64,000 nt of DNA from Bin87 sp965261195. GTDB lineage: Bacteria; Chloroflexota; Dehalococcoidia; Lucifugimonadales; UBA3495. The notes under the pieces are model-generated. The model was not told where the DNA came from. It saw only the letters and a program-made list of their open reading frames with translations, and searched no databases. Within the stretch, counting starts at the first letter, position 1. Every line of letters begins with the position of its first letter. The position numbers and the translations under genes are program-made. Of the stretch, positions 59,348 through 64,000 are shown in pieces. The stretch spans positions 1,736,001-1,800,000 of the forward strand of contig OZ253455.1 in the NCBI GenBank assembly GCA_965261195.1, in the 5' to 3' direction.

Positions 59348-61165
59348 TTACCGGGCAACCTTGGCGTACTCCAGGTGCCCGAATACACCGGTGAGGCTGC
59401 CGAAGACATACTCGCCAACGTCTTCCGGATTCACCACCAGGGTGGCGCGCAGGTTGACGATGGGAATGGAGCGGTAGGTGTCGAAGATGTGATCACCCAT
59501 TTCCTGCGTAATGCGATGGCGCTCGGCGGGGTCGGTTTCTTCCAACAGCGCTTCGTAGGCTGCGTCATACAACGGATGTTCCATGTAGATGACGCCTCCC
59601 GTTGGTATGCCGAGACCCGGATCGGTCGGGCCGGTGTAGTAGTAGATGCGGGCGTTGGCGTTGATCTGCCGGATGGTCTGGCGCACCGGCAGGATGAAGT
59701 GAGCGTCGTGCCGGTCGCGGAATGCGTCCAGGGCGCGAGCGAATTCAACCTCCACAAGTTTCACGTCAATGCCGATGTCCTCAAAGGACTGGGCGACGGT
59801 CTGTGCTACCTCAATGGTTTCCGGCAGGCCGGGGAGGCTGGACTGGTAGACTTCCAGGCTGAAACGGTTTTGCCCGTTATCGCCGGGGTATCCGGCCTGA
59901 TCCAGCAACTGCTTGGCAAGTTCCGGATCGTAGCCGTATTTGTCATTAAATTCGTCCTTCCAGCGCGGGTTCCAGCCTTCCAATGTGTCGTGGAAGATGG
60001 TGTTGTACATTGGCTCGCCGCGGCCCTTGAAGAGCTCATTGATAATTTGTTCACGGTTGATGGCCCGGTTCATGGCCTCCCGAACCAGGTTGCCCGTCTC
60101 GCCGGGGGCCGTCCAGGGTTCGGTGTCAGGGTTCCAGTTCGCCTCGCTGACGTAATACTGGCCGTGCGGGATGATGGTCAGGCCGACGGTGGGTAGAGGG
60201 CTTTCAAAAACTTCCATGCCGTCGTCAATGGCCTGCTGGTGCAGCACCTTGGGCACGTCCACCATGTTGGCTTCGCCGGTGAGCAGCATGGCCAGGCGCG
60301 TCAGGTCTTCGGGCGCAGTCGTGATTTTCAGGTGCTTGAATTCAGGGTTGACCCGCCAATGATCGAAGGGCACCGCCTCATACTCGGTGAATTCCTTCAA
60401 CTCGCGGTTCACGAATTGGTAGGCGCCGGTGCCGGCGGGACCGTTCTCGAACATGGCGTCCCCTTCAGCTGCGTACTGAACCGAGCTGCGAATCGCGGCG
60501 CAGGGCACCACCAGGATATTGAACCACCAGTCCGCCACGTCAACTTGGGGCAGCGCCAGGTTCATCTTAAAGGTGTAATCGTCGATCACTTCCATGTCGC
60601 CGTTGGCAATCATCTCGGTCATCGAGTCAGCGCCCATAAACCGTTTCAGCGGGGCTTTGCAGCCGGCCAGCGGGTCTGACATTTGCTGGTCGATGGTCAG
60701 GATAACGTCGTCGATGTCAAATTCCCCGTGGCCGAAGTGGAATTGAACACCCTTGCGCAGGTGGAAGGTGTATTCGCTGGCATCCGGGCTAACGTCCCAA
60801 CTGCTGGCCAGCTGGGGTTCGATGACGGATACGCCGGTTTCAGGGTCAATGGTGGTCAGGTTCTCCCACATGGGGCGGAACACCAGGTGCCCGCTGCTGG
60901 TGGCCAGCCAGGGGAAGAAGGTGTCCTGGGGCAGCGGTGTAACCGCCATATGCAGCATCGTATCGCTGACGGCCTCGGCCGGAACCTGGGTTGGAGCCGG
61001 CGCGGTGGTGGCGTCGCTGCTGGCCGGCGCGGCCACGGTGTCAGCGGGTGCGGCGGCATCCTGTGTGGGGGTAGCCGGGTTGCAGGCCAGCAGTGCGGCC
61101 AGCGTTAGCGACAGGATGATGGGGATGGCGAATCGAAGCCAGGCGGATTTGTGAGGAACTACCAT
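59348..61165 (-). CDS. Family-5 extracellular substrate-binding lipoprotein, copy 3
   Basis: 605 residues, lipobox LAALLACNPAT. Body as in copies 1 and 2 (NLTTIDPETGVSVIEPQLAS, NMVDVPKVLHQQAIDDGMEV, GVFGHLEYAKVAR at the very end). It is the most upstream gene of the minus-strand set. AGAGG precedes ATG 61165. Confidence 0.93.
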   Translation of the reverse strand: MVVPHKSAWLRFAIPIILSLTLAALLACNPATPTQDAAAPADTVAAPASSDATTAPAPTQVPAEAVSDTMLHMAVTPLPQDTFFPWLATSSGHLVFRPMWENLTTIDPETGVSVIEPQLASSWDVSPDASEYTFHLRKGVQFHFGHGEFDIDDVILTIDQQMSDPLAGCKAPLKRFMGADSMTEMIANGDMEVIDDYTFKMNLALPQVDVADWWFNILVVPCAAIRSSVQYAAEGDAMFENGPAGTGAYQFVNRELKEFTEYEAVPFDHWRVNPEFKHLKITTAPEDLTRLAMLLTGEANMVDVPKVLHQQAIDDGMEVFESPLPTVGLTIIPHGQYYVSEANWNPDTEPWTAPGETGNLVREAMNRAINREQIINELFKGRGEPMYNTIFHDTLEGWNPRWKDEFNDKYGYDPELAKQLLDQAGYPGDNGQNRFSLEVYQSSLPGLPETIEVAQTVAQSFEDIGIDVKLVEVEFARALDAFRDRHDAHFILPVRQTIRQINANARIYYYTGPTDPGLGIPTGGVIYMEHPLYDAAYEALLEETDPAERHRITQEMGDHIFDTYRSIPIVNLRATLVVNPEDVGEYVFGSLTGVFGHLEYAKVAR

Positions 61166-61238
61166 GTTTGCACCTCTAGTTGTCCGGAAGCAAATCAATT
61201 CCAGTGTTGGTCTCGATAGCAAAATGACGCTCCAGTTA

Positions 61239-61267
61239 ACGCTAACATTCGCCTATTAGGATGTCAA
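61239..61267 (-). promoter_or_regulatory. Sigma70-type promoter of substrate-binding gene copy 3
   Basis: Minus strand TTGACA (61267-61262), 17-bp spacer, TAGCGT (61244-61239), with CGATAA before the -35. Confidence 0.62.
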
Positions 61268-61756
61268 TTATCGTATTTTATAATAGTAATTGAGTAATAT
61301 AATATGCGGTTTACCTAAATATACTACGGAAAGCGTTGCAATAATAATCCCAGGCATCGAAAGACTGAACAGGTCCGGTACAATTCGCAACCCGGTGGTC
61401 GCGATGCCTGGGCGGTAGACGTATGGCGACAAAAATGCGCTGGGTCTGCGCTGGGTCTGGGAGTGCCCAGCGGGCGCAATTCCGGATGGGGCCGGTCGGT
61501 TGCAGTGGGCCGCCGCGCCGGGAGCGCTGAACCAGCTGCGGCGCAGGTGGCTGCGCGTGGGCAGACGCGGAATGGGCAGCCCAAAAACTCGAAAACTTTG
61601 CCCAAACGCCAGTTGGCTGATTGTTGACACGGCCAATCGAATGTGATAATTTTCACGGGCCTTAAACGGGCTGATATTTTCCGCTAGAAACTCCGGCCCC
61701 GCCGTGAGATTCCCGTTGCTCAGCGATTCAAATTCGAGCGCAGGTTTTCCTCCCAA
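61268..61756. other. Gene-free divergent promoter region
   Basis: About 490 bp between the divergent substrate-binding and respiratory operons. The first part is AT-rich; the middle contains a short direct repeat (GCGCTGGGTCT twice near 61438-61460). Reading frames here look like chance. The plus-strand promoter at 61624-61652 lies inside. Confidence 0.5.
61624..61652 (+). promoter_or_regulatory. Sigma70-type promoter of the respiratory operon
   Basis: TTGACA (61624-61629), 17-bp spacer, TAATTT (61647-61652), about 105 bases before the first gene of the operon. Confidence 0.55.
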
Positions 61757-62056
61757 ATGCAAACCGTTCCCCATGCGATGACCGCCGCGTTCTGGGCTGA
61801 TGTCAGCCTCTGGCTGACGTACCTCTGGATTTATTTCCCCCTGGTCATCATATTTGCATTCAGTATGCTTATTGCGCACGCGTTAATTCCGTCGGGCGTT
61901 AATACCGGCACGTATCCAGCCGTGTTTGGGCGTTTGCGGTTACCCATCACAGTTGTCGGCATCGCCGCTCTGGCCGGGGCCGTGGTGATGATGGCGTACA
62001 CGGTGATGCAATCCCCCATTGCGTTGCTCAACGTGTGGGATCGCCTGTTTGTCTAG
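61757..62056 (+). CDS. Small two-helix membrane protein, first gene of the respiratory operon
   Basis: 99 residues (or 92 from Met 8). Two membrane helices: WLTYLWIYFPLVIIFAFSML and ITVVGIAALAGAVVMMAYTV. It stands directly before the multiheme cytochrome gene and is probably a small subunit or assembly partner. Family not recognised. Confidence 0.6.
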   Translation: MQTVPHAMTAAFWADVSLWLTYLWIYFPLVIIFAFSMLIAHALIPSGVNTGTYPAVFGRLRLPITVVGIAALAGAVVMMAYTVMQSPIALLNVWDRLFV

Positions 62057-62148
62057 TCTCGTTAACCGCAACAACGTCCGGTCAAACTTGCACCCTGCCA
62101 CCACATTTTTCGCCAAACACTCACCCTCTCACTGACTAACCTGATCCG

Positions 62149-62829
62149 ATGCCGCCCCTACCGCCGATCCGACAACTGATTCCAATGGCGCTGGCTGGCC
62201 TGGTAGCGACCGCTATCGTCGCCTTTATAGTGGTGGTGTTGTTCATTTCCTGGTTCTCCAACCCGCCCTTCGGCTGGGGCAACGCTCCCGACCAGCCAAT
62301 CCCGTTCCCGCACACTGTGCATGCCGGCCCGGTTGAAGAAGGCGGCCACGCCATACAGTGCGAATTCTGCCACCGCAACGTAACCACGGGAGCCGCCGCG
62401 ACGATGCCGGCCGTGGAAGTTTGCCTCATCTGCCACAAGCAGATTAATGGCGGCAACGTGACGGCCGCTGCGGAGGAAGACCCGGATAAAGTCATCAACA
62501 TTCAGCGGGTTCTTGACAAGCACGCCGATGGCCGCCCCATCGACTGGGAGCGCGTTCACCGGGTGCCTGACCATGTACGTTTCGTCCACGAGGCGCACCT
62601 GCGATTCCTTACCCAGGGCGAACCCCGCGAGGTTACACTCCCGATTGGCGATGAGCTGCCGCTGGCGCTGCCGTTGGAAGTCACGGAAGCCTGTTCGGTA
62701 TGCCACGGCGATGTTGCCCAGATGACGGAAGTACAGCCGCAGCCTCAACAGTCTTTGAAGATGGGCACCTGCCTGGATTGCCACCGCGAAAACGACGTCA
62801 GCACTGACTGCACGATTTGCCACAAGTAG
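62149..62829 (+). CDS. Membrane-anchored pentaheme cytochrome c (ActA-like)
   Basis: 226 residues. One N-terminal membrane helix (ALAGLVATAIVAFIVVVLFI) and five CxxCH heme sites beginning at Cys 71 (CEFCH), 92 (CLICH), 182 (CSVCH), 208 (CLDCH) and 221 (CTICH). The size, heme number and anchor match ActA of alternative complex III, which passes electrons from quinol to a cytochrome c or oxidase. The following gene supports this. Confidence 0.85.
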   Translation: MPPLPPIRQLIPMALAGLVATAIVAFIVVVLFISWFSNPPFGWGNAPDQPIPFPHTVHAGPVEEGGHAIQCEFCHRNVTTGAAATMPAVEVCLICHKQINGGNVTAAAEEDPDKVINIQRVLDKHADGRPIDWERVHRVPDHVRFVHEAHLRFLTQGEPREVTLPIGDELPLALPLEVTEACSVCHGDVAQMTEVQPQPQQSLKMGTCLDCHRENDVSTDCTICHK

Positions 62830-62858
62830 GTAGCACGCTAACCGCGTCTATTATTATG

Positions 62859-64000
62859 ATGAAGCTAACACGCCGCAACTTCCTGGCCTGGGCCGGCATC
62901 GCCGCTACCGGCGCGATTGCCTGCGACCTGTTTGATGATGAGCTGCGGGTGCAAAGCCCGGTGGCCATTCCCGAAGACCTCGTTAGCGGACGCGACAACT
63001 GGTACGCCACCTACGACCGCTCGGTTCCAGGCGGACAGGGCCTGCTGGTCAGGGTCATGGAAGGGCGCGCCAAGAAGGTGCGCGGCAACCCCCGCTTCCC
63101 CACCAACCAGGGCAAGCAATCCCCCGCCGCCGATGCCATCCTACAGTCCCTCTATCATCCCGACCGGATCGCCGGCCCGATGCTGCGCAACGGCCCCCGC
63201 GGTTCCGCCCAGTTCCGACCCATTACGTGGGATGAGGCGCTGGATCGGTTCAATGCGGCGCTGAACGAGCGGGGCGACGGGATGTTGCTGATTACCGAGC
63301 CGCGCAAGGGCGGCTTCGCCCGTATTTCCCATGAATTCGCCGCTGCTTTCGGTGGCCGCCACCTCGCCTTTGACGCATCGGACGACTCGGCGTACCGCCA
63401 GGCCGTGCGAGATGTACTGAACGGCGAATCGCTGCCATATCACGACATCGCCAACGCCAGTACATTGGTGAGTTTCAGCAGTGATTTCCTGTCCACCTGG
63501 GGCGCTCCCACCACTTACTCGGTGGCGTATGGCAAGTTCCGCTCCGGCGACCGTCGCGGCCGTCATGTTCACTTCGATCCGCGCTATTCAATGACCGCCG
63601 CCAACGCCGACAAGTGGCTGCCCATCGCTCCCGGCTCCGAGGGCTACGCCGCAATGTCCCTGGCCTGGACTCTGATCCAGTCGGGAGCCGCTGCCGGCGA
63701 CGTTGCACCTCTCACCAACGGACAGGGCGCGGATGCTCTCAACGCCTTCCGTCCTGATGCAGTGGCATCGGTCCTCCAGATACCCGAAAAAGCGCTGGAA
63801 GGCAAGACTATTGCTCAATTCTTTGAAGACCTTGCCGGCCAGCTGGCCCACGGTGGGCTGGCAATCGGCGGCGGTGGCGCCGCGTCCGCATACAGCAACG
63901 GCAAGTTCAACGCTGAGGCGGCGCTGGCTTTGAATCTGGTGATGGGCAACATCGGCGCGCCGGGTGGTTTGTTGCCGGGCGCAGGTGAACCCACCAGCCT
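62859..64000 (+). CDS. Molybdopterin-oxidoreductase-like subunit (ActB-like), 5' part
   Basis: The first 380 residues are in the window. It begins MKLTRRNFLAWAGIAATGAI with a Tat-type RR motif and possible lipobox AIAC. Then DNWYATYDRSVPGGQGLLVR, GRAKKVRGNPRFPTNQGKQS, ITWDEALDRFNAAL and MGNIGAPGGLLPG, all molybdopterin-enzyme scaffolding. No Cys cluster for a proximal 4Fe-4S site occurs in the N-terminal 80 residues, as in ActB, which keeps the fold without Mo cofactor. Runs off the right edge. Confidence 0.85.
   Translation, partial: MKLTRRNFLAWAGIAATGAIACDLFDDELRVQSPVAIPEDLVSGRDNWYATYDRSVPGGQGLLVRVMEGRAKKVRGNPRFPTNQGKQSPAADAILQSLYHPDRIAGPMLRNGPRGSAQFRPITWDEALDRFNAALNERGDGMLLITEPRKGGFARISHEFAAAFGGRHLAFDASDDSAYRQAVRDVLNGESLPYHDIANASTLVSFSSDFLSTWGAPTTYSVAYGKFRSGDRRGRHVHFDPRYSMTAANADKWLPIAPGSEGYAAMSLAWTLIQSGAAAGDVAPLTNGQGADALNAFRPDAVASVLQIPEKALEGKTIAQFFEDLAGQLAHGGLAIGGGGAASAYSNGKFNAEAALALNLVMGNIGAPGGLLPGAGEPTS

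Noticed and set aside
61268..61879. 203-codon minus-strand reading frame
   Set aside because: Covers the divergent promoter region and the start of the respiratory operon; no family resemblance, and a sigma70 promoter on the other strand lies inside.
1..64000. tRNA, rRNA or riboswitch genes
   Set aside because: No cloverleaf with a GTTCGAAT-type arm, no rRNA segments and no recognisable riboswitch core were seen by eye; a covariance-model scan would be decisive.

Overview
This 64 kb window of about 60% GC reads as a chromosomal segment of an uncultivated bacterium. The gene content is CaiB/BaiF CoA transferases, flavin-dependent luciferase-like monooxygenases, VOC proteins, MaoC dehydratases, acyl-CoA ligase/dehydrogenase/hydratase genes, a phosphotriesterase-like protein and the start of what looks like an alternative complex III operon. 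Together with many Uma2, HigBA, BrnTA, HicAB and PIN modules, this resembles Chloroflexota of the Dehalococcoidia/SAR202 type. That placement is inferred from gene content; no rRNA or other marker gene is present.

Layout. 0-6.2 kb (+): an IS630 transposase end, a PHP phosphoesterase, two MaoC dehydratases, a coiled-coil membrane protein, a double VOC protein, a metal-type ABC ATPase, a membrane protein and an SDR. 6.3-11.9 kb: a MITE-like repeat, an asparaginase-like gene, HigBA, a phosphoesterase, a winged-helix regulator preceded by an 11-bp-phased repeat operator, a cytochrome P450 and a membrane metallopeptidase. 12-16.5 kb (-): two CoA transferases, a hendecad coiled-coil protein and a cyclase-family hydrolase. 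16.5-23.4 kb (-): an eroded conflict island. It holds DUF262 with a HEPN RNase carrying an in-frame stop, an MFS transporter, a PIN toxin split by an IS5 element, its partner protein, and a methyltransferase-HNH fusion broken by a 1-nt deletion and by a 113-bp MITE. 23.5-38.9 kb: three luciferase-like monooxygenases, Uma2, BrnTA, an acyl-CoA ligase, a second HigBA-like pair, a phosphotriesterase-like gene with an IS5 element at its stop codon, an S9 peptidase, two minisatellite-bearing coiled-coil/nuclease-like proteins and an iron-ADH homologue. 39-48.3 kb (-): DinB (frameshifted), a DUF4926-enoyl-CoA hydratase fusion next to DUF6883, an acyl-CoA dehydrogenase, a PaREP1/HEPN protein, an SDR, panB, a DUF2520 protein, a P1 peptidase and an SbcD-like nuclease. 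48.7-51.3 kb (+): a zinc-ribbon coiled-coil protein, a nitrilase and HicAB. 51.5-61.2 kb (-): a beta-propeller protein and a peptide-type ABC operon with three near-identical tandem substrate-binding lipoproteins, each with its own matching promoter. 61.6-64 kb (+): promoter and first genes of an ActAB-like respiratory operon, cut by the window end.

The metabolic genes fit degradation of diverse organic acids: CoA activation or transfer, dehydrogenation and hydration, with flavin and P450 oxygenases and an uptake system. The second theme is genome plasticity. Three insertions can be undone exactly on paper by their target duplications, and several families of hairpin repeats lie between genes. 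Among the genome-conflict modules, the DUF262-HEPN pair and the DUF6883/DUF4926 cassette that has captured an enoyl-CoA hydratase are the most unusual.
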